This document shows positions 53,250-62,214 of a stretch of 64,000 nt of DNA, piece by piece. A program made the position numbers and the translations under genes. A model generated the notes under the pieces. It worked only from the letters and a program-made list of their open reading frames with translations, did no database searches and was not told the DNA's origin. Every line of letters starts with the position of its first letter. Positions within the stretch are counted from its first letter, which is position 1. This DNA is from Rhodomicrobium vannielii ATCC 17100 (GTDB lineage Bacteria; Pseudomonadota; Alphaproteobacteria; Rhizobiales; Rhodomicrobiaceae): positions 62,001 to 126,000 of the forward strand of contig NC_014664.1 in the NCBI RefSeq assembly GCF_000166055.1. Direction: 5' to 3'.

Positions 53250-54539
53250 TTAATCCTGGAACGGGTCGTGGACGAGGATCGTGTCCGCGCGCTCCGGGCT
53301 CGTCGAGAGCAGCGCGACGGGCGCCTCGATGAGTTCCTCCAGCCGCTTCACATATTTGATCGCCTGCGCGGGAAGGTCCGCCCACGACCGTGCACCTTGC
53401 GTCGATTCCTGCCAGCCCGGCATGACCTCATAGATCGGCTGCACGCTTGCCTGCGCTTCCTGCGATGCGGGCAGACGGTCGATCTCGTGATGGCCGAGGC
53501 GATAACCGACGGCAACCTTGATCTCGTCGAAGCCGTCGAGCACATCGAGCTTCGTCAGCGCGATGCCGTTCATGCCGGAAACCTTGATCGTCTGGCGTAC
53601 CAGCGTCGCGTCGAACCAGCCGCAGCGGCGTGCGCGCCCCGTGACCGTGCCAAATTCATGGCCGCGCTCGCCGAGCCGCTGACCCGCCTCGCAGGTGAGT
53701 TCGGTCGGGAAAGGCCCCTGTCCGACGCGCGTCGTATAGGCTTTGGTGATGCCGAGCACATAATTGATGGAGCTGGGGCCGAGGCCGGAGCCGGTGGCCG
53801 CGCTCGCCGCGACCGTGTTGGACGACGTCACATAAGGGTAGGTGCCATGATCGACATCGAGCAGCGACCCTTGCGCGCCCTCGAACAGGATGCGCTTGCC
53901 CTCGCGCTTGTAGCGGTCGAGAAGCTGCCAGACCGGCTCGACATAGGGCGCGATCATCGGGGCGATGGCGGAGAGTTCCGCGAGGAGCGCGTCGCGGTCG
54001 ATCTCCGGCTGGCCAAGCCCGCGCCGCAGCGCGTTGTGATGAACGAGCGCGCGGTCGATCTTGGCGGGCAGCGTCTTGAGGTCGAGCAGGTCAACGGCGT
54101 GGATCGCGCGGCGGCCGACCTTGTCTTCATAGGCTGGGCCGATGCCGCGCTTCGTCGTGCCGATGGCGCCTTCGCCCGCCGCGTTCTCGCGCAGCGCATC
54201 GAGTTCGCGGTGCAGCGGCAGGATCAGTGTCGCGTTTTCCGCGATACGGAGATTGTCGCGCGTGACCTTTACGCCAAGCTTCGCGACCTCTGCAATTTCA
54301 CGCTCCAGCGCCCACGGATCGACGACGACGCCGTTGCCGATCACCGACAGCTTGCCGCGAACGACGCCGGAGGGCAGAAGCGAAAGCTTGTAGGTCTTGT
54401 CGTCGATGACCAGCGTATGCCCGGCATTGTGGCCGCCCTGAAAACGCACCACGATGTCTGCGCGTTCGGATAGCCAATCGACGATTTTGCCTTTACCTTC
54501 GTCGCCCCATTGCGAGCCGACCACGACCACATTTGCCAT
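53250..54539 (-). CDS. purA: Adenylosuccinate synthetase
   Basis: PurA joins IMP and aspartate using GTP, the first committed step to AMP. The 429-residue protein has the N-terminal phosphate loop [20 protein letters not shown] with catalytic Asp and Lys, the switch [10 protein letters not shown] with catalytic His, [18 protein letters not shown], and the GFDE-type base-recognition segment [20 protein letters not shown]-like [17 protein letters not shown] is also typical. The start at 54539 follows GGGGAACGAG; a longer frame to 54596 is not supported. It converges with the M20 peptidase gene. Confidence 0.98.
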   Translation of the reverse strand: MANVVVVGSQWGDEGKGKIVDWLSERADIVVRFQGGHNAGHTLVIDDKTYKLSLLPSGVVRGKLSVIGNGVVVDPWALEREIAEVAKLGVKVTRDNLRIAENATLILPLHRELDALRENAAGEGAIGTTKRGIGPAYEDKVGRRAIHAVDLLDLKTLPAKIDRALVHHNALRRGLGQPEIDRDALLAELSAIAPMIAPYVEPVWQLLDRYKREGKRILFEGAQGSLLDVDHGTYPYVTSSNTVAASAATGSGLGPSSINYVLGITKAYTTRVGQGPFPTELTCEAGQRLGERGHEFGTVTGRARRCGWFDATLVRQTIKVSGMNGIALTKLDVLDGFDEIKVAVGYRLGHHEIDRLPASQEAQASVQPIYEVMPGWQESTQGARSWADLPAQAIKYVKRLEELIEAPVALLSTSPERADTILVHDPFQD

Positions 54540-54670
54540 CTCGTTCCCCGGATGTCCTTCAAAGCGCCTATGCTCTGGCGCATATTTTCGATCCACCGTG
54601 CTGCATGCTCTCGAAGCAAATCATGCGCCTGAGAGCACCAGCAACTTCTTGAATCCGTTGCATTTTTGAT

Positions 54671-54717
54671 TTTGACATTCGATATGAGAGCCCGGGCGGG
54701 GATGAATCGATGTCAAA
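54671..54717. promoter_or_regulatory. Inverted repeat between purA and EamA transporter genes
   Basis: Arms TTTGACATTCGAT (54671-54683) and ATCGATGTCAAA (54706-54717) match as an inverted repeat with one extra T, around a GC-rich 22-base centre. It lies about 130 bases upstream of purA and 110 bases upstream of the transporter, as a divergent operator might. Confidence 0.4.
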
Positions 54718-54824
54718 TTCGCTGCACTAGACTAGCCCATGCCACAAGACATTGCCATGCCGGGCGCGCATGGGCTTAAAACCAAATCGTCGCTCGTCCA
54801 GAAACCTACTGAAGGAACTTGCCC

Positions 54825-55733
54825 TTGACGCCATTCTTCGACCGGCCGCGCCTGCTCATGACGCTGACTACGATCTTCTGGGCGGGAAACTTCGTTCTCG
54901 GGCGCGCAATCGCGGGGCATGTTCCGCCGATTACGTTGGCCTGTCTGCGCTGGACGTTGGCGACGCTCATCTTTCTGCCATTTGCGTGGACGCATCTCAA
55001 GCGCGATGGTGCCGCGATCCGCGAGCATTGGGCCATTCTCCTGTTTTTGGGCGCGATCGGGGCGGGGGCGTACAACACGCTGTCCTATATCGGCCTGACT
55101 TCGACCGAGGCGCTGAACGGGCTCGTGCTCAACGCAGCCGGTCCGATGTTCATCGCGCTTTCCGCATGGGCGCTGTTCGGCGACCGCATCGGGCGTCTTC
55201 AGATCGCGGGGCTCGCGGCGGGCTTTGTGGGCGTGCTCATCGTCGTGGCGAAAGGCGACCTCGCCTCGCTCGCGGCCTTTCACTTCAACCCCGGCGACGT
55301 TTTCATCATCTCGTCGATGCTGTCATGGGCCATCTACACGGCATGCGTGAGATTGCGGCCGAGCATCAGCTGGCAGAGCTTCAATTTCGTGACCTACGCC
55401 GTGGCGGCGGTCGGCAACGCGCCCTTCATGGCGTGGGAATGGAGCGCGGGCTCGCGGCCGGTGTGGGATGAAGCGGCGGTGGCGGCCATCATCTATGTCT
55501 CGATCTTCCCGAGCATCCTCGCCTACGTCTTCTATAACCGCTCGGTCGAATTGATGGGACCGGCGAACACGGGGATGTTCCTTTTTCTCGTGCCGGTTTT
55601 TGGGGGGCTGCTCGCAACGCTCGCCCTCGGCGAACAGCTTCACCTGTTTCACGCGGCGGGCTTCGCGCTCATCGTGGCGGGCGTCTTGCTAGGCACGCGG
55701 AAAAAAAGCGAGGCCGTCGCCGTGAAGGCGTGA
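54825..55733 (+). CDS. EamA/DMT-family transporter
   Basis: This 302-residue inner-membrane protein of the drug/metabolite transporter superfamily has ten helices in two EamA repeats. The first repeat has MTLTTIFWAGNFVLGRAIAG and the NTLSYIGLTSTEALNGLVLN helix pair; the second starts FIISSMLSWAIYTACVRLRP and ends with the GPANTGMFLFLVPVFGGLLATLALGE segment in pieces. The substrate is unknown; relatives export amino acids or metabolites. The TTG at 54825 has GAAGGA eight bases upstream, and another TTG lies at 54819. The family assignment is firm. Confidence 0.9.
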   Translation: MTPFFDRPRLLMTLTTIFWAGNFVLGRAIAGHVPPITLACLRWTLATLIFLPFAWTHLKRDGAAIREHWAILLFLGAIGAGAYNTLSYIGLTSTEALNGLVLNAAGPMFIALSAWALFGDRIGRLQIAGLAAGFVGVLIVVAKGDLASLAAFHFNPGDVFIISSMLSWAIYTACVRLRPSISWQSFNFVTYAVAAVGNAPFMAWEWSAGSRPVWDEAAVAAIIYVSIFPSILAYVFYNRSVELMGPANTGMFLFLVPVFGGLLATLALGEQLHLFHAAGFALIVAGVLLGTRKKSEAVAVKA

Positions 55734-55764
55734 CGGCCTCAGCAAGGGTGGCGCGTGAGGTGAG

Positions 55765-55959
55765 TCAGCAGCAGCGGAAGCGGCCCTTGCCCTTGTAGCG
55801 GGCGTCCTGCCGTTCCTTGAAGAATTCTTCCCACGACATGAACGGCTCGCCCGGGTGACGGGCGCGCCTGTGTTCGAGGTAGGTTTCATAGTCGGGGATG
55901 CCGACCATGAGGCGGGCGGTCTGGGCCGCCATTTTCCAGAAACCGGCTTTCTGATGCAT
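55765..55959 (-). CDS. YbdD/YjiX family small protein
   Basis: This 64-residue protein belongs to the YbdD/YjiX (DUF466) family, which is encoded next to CstA/BtsT peptide or pyruvate transporters and is needed for their function in E. coli. Diagnostic are the GIPDYETYLEHRRARHPGEP motif and the basic, cysteine-ended tail (KGKGRFRCC). The start at 55959 follows GGGAG by about 8 bases. It lies 23 bases after cstA, confirming the pair. Confidence 0.92.
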   Translation of the reverse strand: MHQKAGFWKMAAQTARLMVGIPDYETYLEHRRARHPGEPFMSWEEFFKERQDARYKGKGRFRCC

Positions 55960-55982
55960 GACGCGCGCTCCCTGTCTCTCGT

Positions 55983-58067
55983 TTACTCGGCCGCTTTCGG
56001 CAGCGGGCCGCCGCCGATCTCGATGGCGGTCGGCTTCGGCGAGCCGAGCGCGCGCCACATTGCGACGACGCCGAACACCACCATCGACGCCACGACCAGC
56101 ACGAACAGGCCGGACATCACCGCATCAACGTAGTTGTTGAAGATGATCTGGTTCATCTGCCCGACCGACTTCGCAGGCGCGAGGAGTCTACCCTCGGCCA
56201 GCGCCGTTTCGAAGCGGCTTGCCTGCGCGAGGAAGCCGATCTTCGGATCGGGATGGAAGAGCTTCTCAAGCCCCGCCGTCATGGTGCAGACGAGGAGCCA
56301 CGTCGTCGGGATCAGCGTCACCCAAGCGTAGCGCTCGCGCTTCATCTTGAACAGGACGACGGTGCACAGGATAAGCGCGATGGCGGCGAGCATCTGGTTC
56401 GAGATGCCGAACAGCGGCCACAGCGTATTGATGCCACCCATCGGGTCGATCACGCCCTGATACAGGAAATACCCCCAGGCGGACACTGCAAGCGCGGAGC
56501 CGATGACATTGTTCACCCAGCTTTCGGTGTTCTTGAAGCGCGGGACGACGCTGCCGACGCTGTCCTGAATCATGAAGCGGGCAACACGCGTGCCCGCGTC
56601 CACGGTTGTCAGAATGAACAGCGCCTCAAACAGGATCGCGAAGTGGTACCAGATGCCCATCATCGTCTGGCCGCCGAGGAAGCCGGCGAGGATCTGCGCC
56701 ATGCCGACGGCGAGCGTCGGCGCGCCGCCTGTGCGCGAGAGCAGCGTGTTCTCGCCCACGTCCTTCGCAAGTTGGGTCAGGTGATCGGGCGTAACGACGA
56801 AGCCCCAGTTCGAAATGACCTGCGCGGCACTTGCCGCGTCGGTGCCGATCAGCGCGGCCGGGCTGTTCATGGCGAAGTACACGCCCGGATGCAGCACTGT
56901 CGCGGCGATCATCGCCATGATGGCGACGAAGGATTCAGCCAGCATCGCGCCGTAACCGATGAAGCGGATCTGGCCCTCGTTCTCGATCATCTTCGGCGTC
57001 GTGCCGGATGCGATCAGCGAGTGGAAGCCCGAGACCGCGCCGCATGCGATGGTGATGAACAGGAACGGGAACAGGCTGCCCGCCCAGACGGGGCCCGAGC
57101 CGTCGATGAATTGCGTGACGGCTGGCATTTCGAGATTCGGCCGCACGATCAGAATGCCGATGGCGAGAAGGCCCATCGTGCCGATCTTCAGGAAGGTCGA
57201 GAGGTAGTCGCGCGGGGCGAGCAGCAGCCACACGGGCAGCACGGATGCGACGAAGCCGTAGCCGATGATAGCGAGCGCCAATTGCTCGCCGGAGAGGGTG
57301 AAATAATGCGCGAGCGCGGGATCTTCCGAGACGACCTTGCCATACATGAGCGCCGCGAGCAGCATCGCGATGCCGATGATGGACATCTCGCCGATGCGGC
57401 CGACGCGCAGGAAACGCGAATAGACGCCCATGAAGAGCGCAATCGGGATCGTGGCGAACACGGTGAACGTGCCCCAAGGCGAGCCGACGAGCGCCTTCAC
57501 CACCACGAGCGCGAGCACCGCGAGCAGGATGATCATGATAAGCAGCACGCCTATCAGCGCGATGCCGCCCGCCACCGGCCCCATCTCCGAGCGGACCATG
57601 TCGCCGAGCGAGCGCCCGTCGCGGCGTGTCGAGAAGAACAGGATGATCATATCCTGCACGGCGCCCGCGAAAACGACGCCTACGAGGATCCAGAGCGTGC
57701 CGGGGAGGTAGCCCATCTGCGCCGCGAGCACCGGGCCGACGAGTGGACCAGCCCCCGCGATGGCCGCGAAGTGGTGGCCGAACAGCACGTAGCGGTTCGT
57801 CGGCACGTAATCGAGGCCGTCATTGTGCCGCCAGGCGGGCGTTGGCCGGGTCGGATCGACCCCGAGCACACGGCGCGAGATGAACAGCGCGTAGAAGCGA
57901 TAAGCGATGAGGTAAACGCAGAGCGCGGCGATCACGAGCCAGGCGGCGCTGATCGGTTCGCCACGGGACAGCGCCACGACGCCGAGCGAACCGGCTCCGG
58001 CAAGCGCCACTACAAGCCACATCAAGATTTGTCTGATCGATAGGGAAGCGCTAGCGTGGCTGCTCAT
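55983..58067 (-). CDS. cstA: Carbon starvation protein A, peptide/pyruvate transporter
   Basis: CstA-family proteins (TC 2.A.114) are inner-membrane proton symporters for pyruvate or small peptides, induced in E. coli at carbon limitation. The 694-residue protein has about 16-18 hydrophobic segments. Family motifs include HDGLDYVPTNRYVLFGHHFAAIAGAGPLVGP (in part, HNDGLDYVPT here), the CstA hallmark ACGAVSGFHSLIASGTTPKM and DAGTRVARFMIQD. The start at 58067 has GGGAGGAAAAA immediately upstream; an open frame extending to 58184 adds a charged N-terminus without signals. The upstream gap holds the promoter, and ybdD follows. The C-terminal extension matches the longer CstA rather than the BtsT form. 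Confidence 0.95.
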   Translation of the reverse strand: MSSHASASLSIRQILMWLVVALAGAGSLGVVALSRGEPISAAWLVIAALCVYLIAYRFYALFISRRVLGVDPTRPTPAWRHNDGLDYVPTNRYVLFGHHFAAIAGAGPLVGPVLAAQMGYLPGTLWILVGVVFAGAVQDMIILFFSTRRDGRSLGDMVRSEMGPVAGGIALIGVLLIMIILLAVLALVVVKALVGSPWGTFTVFATIPIALFMGVYSRFLRVGRIGEMSIIGIAMLLAALMYGKVVSEDPALAHYFTLSGEQLALAIIGYGFVASVLPVWLLLAPRDYLSTFLKIGTMGLLAIGILIVRPNLEMPAVTQFIDGSGPVWAGSLFPFLFITIACGAVSGFHSLIASGTTPKMIENEGQIRFIGYGAMLAESFVAIMAMIAATVLHPGVYFAMNSPAALIGTDAASAAQVISNWGFVVTPDHLTQLAKDVGENTLLSRTGGAPTLAVGMAQILAGFLGGQTMMGIWYHFAILFEALFILTTVDAGTRVARFMIQDSVGSVVPRFKNTESWVNNVIGSALAVSAWGYFLYQGVIDPMGGINTLWPLFGISNQMLAAIALILCTVVLFKMKRERYAWVTLIPTTWLLVCTMTAGLEKLFHPDPKIGFLAQASRFETALAEGRLLAPAKSVGQMNQIIFNNYVDAVMSGLFVLVVASMVVFGVVAMWRALGSPKPTAIEIGGGPLPKAAE

Positions 58068-58386
58068 TTTTTCCTCCCGGTGCCGCATCGTCGTGCGGTT
58101 CCTTTTGCCCTTTTGCCGCTTTTGCGAATATGACAAACGGCCGCAGCATTGCGCAAAAAAGGGGAAAGTTTGTCGACTTTGCATCGTCGACTGGTTTCCC
58201 GCGATCTAAAATTTCGTGATCGGCGAAATCGCCTGTGGGCAGGGGATCGGCGCGCGGCGCAGAAGGCCGACGGGCCGCCTGGTGCTTCACGCGCAGTGAA
58301 AAGAGCGGCGCTGAGCGCGCCGCAGCGCGTTCATGAAGGTGTCGTCAACATTTGCGCGAGCGAAAACTTGAGATTGCGAGCCGTGG
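58068..58386. promoter_or_regulatory. cstA upstream region with paired GTCGAC sites
   Basis: The 320 bases between the mutS stop and the cstA start contain two GTCGAC palindromes (58172-58177 and 58186-58191) 8 bases apart, about 105-125 bases before the start, and purine-rich AAAAGG repeats closer to it. These may be control sites for a carbon-starvation response. No gene is seen. Confidence 0.35.
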
Positions 58387-61173
58387 CTAGAGCTCTTTCT
58401 TGAGCGCATAGAGAAGGTCGAGAGCTTCGCGCGGGGAAAGACTATCCACATCGAGCGTGGCGAGCCGCTCAAGCACAGGATGTGGTGCGTCTGTTGCGTG
58501 ATGCGCGACGGGAGCGGAAAACAGCGGCATGTCGGTGGGGAGCGTCAGCGGTCCGTGCGGCCCGGCGCCCGCTTCGAGTTGCGCGAGGATCTGCTTCGCG
58601 CGCGCCACCACCTGCTTCGGAACGCCCGCCAGCTTGGCCGCCTGCACGCCGTATGAGCGGTTCGCCGGGCCAACCTCGACGGCATGCAGGAACACGATGG
58701 TGTCCTTCCACTCCGTCACGGCCATGCGGACATTGCCCGCGCGCGGCAGGTCGTCGGCGAGGCGCGTCAGCTCGTGGTAATGCGTCGCGACGAGGCCCCG
58801 GCAGCGCGTCTCGTCGTGCAGATGTTCGAGCACGGCCCACGCGATGGAAAGGCCGTCGAAGGTGGCTGTGCCGCGCCCGATCTCGTCGAGGATGACGAGG
58901 CTGCGCTCTGTCGCGCGGTTGAGGATCGCGGCGGTCTCCGTCATCTCGACCATGAAGGTCGAGCGACCGCGCGCGAGGTCGTCGGCGGCGCCGATGCGCG
59001 CGAACAGCCGATCCGCCACGCCGATATGCGCCGAGGTTGCGGGCACGTAGGAACCCATCTGCGCGAGCACGGCAATAAGCGCATTCTGGCGGAGATAGGT
59101 AGACTTGCCCGCCATGTTCGGCCCGGTCACGACGAGGAAGCCCGGCGCGCGCTCGCCTGCACCATCGAGGCGGCAATCATTGCCGATGAAAGCGCCGCCC
59201 TCGCGCGTAAGCGCCTGCTCGACCGCCGGGTGCCGCCCACCCTCGACGAGAAAGGCGCGCGACGTGTCCACGCGCGGCCGCACGTAATTCTGTACCTGCG
59301 CGATTTCCGCGAGGCCGCCGACGCAATCGAGGCAGGCGAGCGCCTGCGCCGCTTCCGCGATGGCGTCCTCCCGTTCGAGCACGGCATCGGAAAGCTCGGC
59401 GAACAGCGCCTGCTCGCGCGCGAGCGCGTCGCCCTGCGCAGTGAGAATGCGGCTTTCCAGCGCCGCGAGTTCGTCGGTGGTGAAGCGAACCGCGCTCGCC
59501 AGCGTCTGCTTATGTCGGAACAACGCGGAATGCGGCTCGCCCATCAGCGCGGACGCTTGGCCGGGGCTCACCTCGATGAAGTAGCCGAAGACGTTGTTGT
59601 ACTGGATCTTGAGCGTCTTGACGCCGGTTTGAGCGGCGTAATCGGCCTGAAGCTTCGCGAGCACCACCTTGCTGCTCGATGCAAGCTCGCGAAGCCCGTC
59701 AAGTGTGGCATCGAAGCCGGTCGCGATATAGCCGCTGTCCTTCGTGAGGAAGGGCACCACGCCGACGAGCGCCCGGTCGAGCTTACGCGCAAGAGCGCCG
59801 CCGTGATCGTCGCCGGTGAACGCGGCGAGCGCGGTCATCGCTTGCTTCAGATGCGCGGGCTGTGCCGGAGACGCCGCGAGCAGCGCGGCCACGTCGCCGC
59901 CCGCCCGCAATCCATCGCGGATTGCGCCGAGATCGCGCGGACCGCCGCGCTTGAGTTTCAGCCGCGACAGCGCGCGGCTCATGTCGGGCGCGGTCTTCAG
60001 GATATGGCGGATGCGCTCGCGCAAGGCCCAATCCTCTATCAGTGCCGCCACCGCGTCGAGCCGCTCATTGACGAGGCCGGAGTCGGCGGAGGGCGAGACG
60101 AGGCGGCTCATCAGTTCGCGCGCGCCCGCCGCCGTCACCGTGCGGTCGATGGCGGAGAAGACCGTTGGCGCGCCTTCGTTGTTCGGGCGGACGAGTTCGA
60201 GGCTCGCGCGCGTCGCCGCGTCGATGGCCATGAGCCGGGCGGGCTCGTCCCGGCGCGGCGGGCGAAGGGCAGGGCGCTCGCCCATCTGTGTCAGGTCGAC
60301 ATAATGCAGGAGCGCGCCGATGGCGATGAGGTCGCCATCCGTGAAGTCGCCGAGCCCGTCGAGCGCGGCCACCTCGAAGGCCTCTTTCAGCGCGCGTTCG
60401 CCCTTTGCGCGGCCGAAGCAGGCCCGCGATAGCGGCGACAGCGCCGCACCGGAAGCCTCGGCGGCGGCCTTTGACGTGCCGTCGCCAAGCTCGTCCTCCG
60501 CGATGAGGATTTCGGCCGGACGCAGGCGCAGAAGCTCTCCGCCGAGGTCCGGTGCGGACGCCTCCGACAGAAGAAACTCGCCCGTGGAGATATCGAGCGC
60601 GGCGATGTGGTAGCGCACGGCCACGGCCTTGCCGACCTTCGCGAGCGCGGCGAGGAAGTTGTTGCGGCCCGAGACGAGCAGCGCGTCTTCGGTGAGCGTG
60701 CCGGGTGTGACGAGCCGCACCACGTCGCGGCGAACGACGGCCTTGGGCCCGCGCTTCTTCGCAAGCTCCGGGTCTTCCAGCTGCTCGGCAACGGCGACGC
60801 GGAAGCCCTTCAAAATGAGCTTCTGCATGTAATCGTCGGCGCGCGCGACGGGCACGCCGCACATCGGGATGTCCTCGCCCGAGTGCTTGCCGCGCTTCGT
60901 AAGCTGGATGCCGAGTGCGCTCGCCGCCTTCACCGCATCGTCGAAGAACAACTCGAAGAAATCGCCCATGCGATAGAACAGCAGGAAGTCCGGGTTCTTT
61001 GCCTTGACGTCGAGATATTGGGCCATCATCGGAGTCGCGCGCGTTTCCGGGGAAACGCTGTCGGGAGTCGCGCGCGTTTCCGGGGAAACGCTGTCGGGCA
61101 TGGCGCGCGCATCCGGGGAAGCGCTGTCCCCGGGCGCTTCTTTCGCCATGCTCTTTTGTCTGATGGAAGACAT
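58387..61173 (-). CDS. mutS: DNA mismatch repair protein MutS with N-terminal repeat tract
   Basis: MutS recognises mismatches and starts methyl-independent or MutL-dependent repair. In 928 residues the domains are mismatch-binding domain I with FxE in YRMGDFFELF (about residue 70), connector, lever and clamp, then the ABC-type ATPase with VVTGPNMAGKSTYLRQNALI, the ARGRSTFMVEMTE signature and the LVILDEIGRGTATFDGLSIA Walker B. An unusual N-terminal extension of about 50 residues holds three 11-residue units, D16-P26, D27-P37 and D38-P48, the last two being identical (DSVSPETRATP). GAAGG lies 8 bases before the ATG. Next upstream on this strand is rquA. Confidence 0.98.
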   Translation of the reverse strand: MSSIRQKSMAKEAPGDSASPDARAMPDSVSPETRATPDSVSPETRATPMMAQYLDVKAKNPDFLLFYRMGDFFELFFDDAVKAASALGIQLTKRGKHSGEDIPMCGVPVARADDYMQKLILKGFRVAVAEQLEDPELAKKRGPKAVVRRDVVRLVTPGTLTEDALLVSGRNNFLAALAKVGKAVAVRYHIAALDISTGEFLLSEASAPDLGGELLRLRPAEILIAEDELGDGTSKAAAEASGAALSPLSRACFGRAKGERALKEAFEVAALDGLGDFTDGDLIAIGALLHYVDLTQMGERPALRPPRRDEPARLMAIDAATRASLELVRPNNEGAPTVFSAIDRTVTAAGARELMSRLVSPSADSGLVNERLDAVAALIEDWALRERIRHILKTAPDMSRALSRLKLKRGGPRDLGAIRDGLRAGGDVAALLAASPAQPAHLKQAMTALAAFTGDDHGGALARKLDRALVGVVPFLTKDSGYIATGFDATLDGLRELASSSKVVLAKLQADYAAQTGVKTLKIQYNNVFGYFIEVSPGQASALMGEPHSALFRHKQTLASAVRFTTDELAALESRILTAQGDALAREQALFAELSDAVLEREDAIAEAAQALACLDCVGGLAEIAQVQNYVRPRVDTSRAFLVEGGRHPAVEQALTREGGAFIGNDCRLDGAGERAPGFLVVTGPNMAGKSTYLRQNALIAVLAQMGSYVPATSAHIGVADRLFARIGAADDLARGRSTFMVEMTETAAILNRATERSLVILDEIGRGTATFDGLSIAWAVLEHLHDETRCRGLVATHYHELTRLADDLPRAGNVRMAVTEWKDTIVFLHAVEVGPANRSYGVQAAKLAGVPKQVVARAKQILAQLEAGAGPHGPLTLPTDMPLFSAPVAHHATDAPHPVLERLATLDVDSLSPREALDLLYALKKEL
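61030..61128. repeat. 33-bp in-frame tandem repeat in mutS
   Basis: Three 33-bp units lie at 61030-61062, 61063-61095 and 61096-61128. The first two differ at one base only; the third is degenerate. They encode the repeated segment before MutS domain I. Confidence 0.93.
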
Positions 61174-61293
61174 CGCCGCCCCTTCGCCGCCGACTCACTC
61201 GGGCGAGCCGCAAGCTTACCGAAGACGGGAGCCGTAAAAAGACCGCGCGAAGAGTTATCCCCGCCCGGCCATCGCGCCGCGATTCGGCGGCGG

Positions 61294-62133
61294 TTATTCG
61301 GCGGCGGCGACCGCGTCGCGCGTGGCTGGCGAAGCAAGGGCCGAAGCTGCGTCCTTCTCAAGCACGACCTTCTGATACAGCCCGCCGAAATACGATGACC
61401 GCCGCATCTCGGCCTTGCGCCACGCCTCCGGCATGAAGACGCGAAGATCGGTGCTCCAAAGCTCCTTCGCGAAGGGTTCGAGCCGCCCGATCACCGGATA
61501 CCAGATCCAGCGCGCCGGGTGCCAAAGGCGCGGCTTCGCGTAGTCCACGATCACGAGCTTGCCGCCCGGCTTCAGCACGCGCAGCGCATGGGCAAGCGTC
61601 GCCTCGCGCACGTCGCGCGGCATCTCGTGCAGGAGGAAAAACAGGAGCACGCGGTCGAAGCTGGCATCTGTGAAGGGGAGGTCGGCGGAGCTGGAGGCGG
61701 TAAGGCTGACCGGCGCATCCTCCGGCAGCTTGGCGCGGAGGTTCTTCAACTGCACCGGCAGCGCGTCCACCACGTCGAGCGTGCCGCCGCCTGCCTTCGC
61801 CCGGTCCGCGATCCGCGCCGAGAGGTCGCCGTAGACGCAGGCGATCTGAAGCGTCGCGCCGGGAAGCTCATCGCCGAACTCGTCGAGCGCCGCCTCGCGA
61901 AGGGACTCGTAATTGCCCCACAGGATCAGATCGATCAGCCACTGCCGCTCAAATAGGCGGACTGCTGCTGGATGGACATAGGTCCACCAGTAGTACTTTT
62001 GCAGGTAGGCTGGCGGAGAATATGTGCCCTCCACCTCGAAGCCCTGATTTTTCTGGTGAAAAACCCCACCGCCGGAAACGGCGCGCGAGGTTATGACTGG
62101 CGCTTTCGCGCCCGTGGTCGAGGTGATTGACAT
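61294..62133 (-). CDS. rquA: RquA, rhodoquinone biosynthesis enzyme
   Basis: RquA is an atypical class I methyltransferase-fold enzyme that replaces a methoxy group of ubiquinone with an amino group taken from S-adenosylmethionine, giving rhodoquinone. The 279-residue protein has the RquA hallmarks: LQKYYWWTYVHPAAVRLFER, QWLIDLILWGNYESLREAAL, the unusual motif I VYGDLSARIAD (about residues 100-110) where true methyltransferases have a glycine-rich GxGxG loop, DVVDALPVQL and VLLFFLLHEMPRDVREATL. A UbiE/UbiG quinone methyltransferase is the alternative, but the missing GxGxG argues against it. The start at 62133 is the most plausible; the frame continues to 62214. It lies between mutS and a sensor kinase, all on the minus strand. 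Confidence 0.87.
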   Translation of the reverse strand: MSITSTTGAKAPVITSRAVSGGGVFHQKNQGFEVEGTYSPPAYLQKYYWWTYVHPAAVRLFERQWLIDLILWGNYESLREAALDEFGDELPGATLQIACVYGDLSARIADRAKAGGGTLDVVDALPVQLKNLRAKLPEDAPVSLTASSSADLPFTDASFDRVLLFFLLHEMPRDVREATLAHALRVLKPGGKLVIVDYAKPRLWHPARWIWYPVIGRLEPFAKELWSTDLRVFMPEAWRKAEMRRSSYFGGLYQKVVLEKDAASALASPATRDAVAAAE

Positions 62134-62214
62134 CGCCCAAAATCTAGACACCACTATGGTTTCCTGCAAGTGAACGCCGCGCGATGCTGTCGCACAGTGT
62201 CGAATTTGCCGCAA

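Noticed and set aside
56253..58043. A 596-codon plus-strand open frame opposite cstA
   Set aside because: Composition is extreme (His/Arg/Glu/Asp-rich) and no ribosome binding site or domain is seen; cstA is unambiguous.
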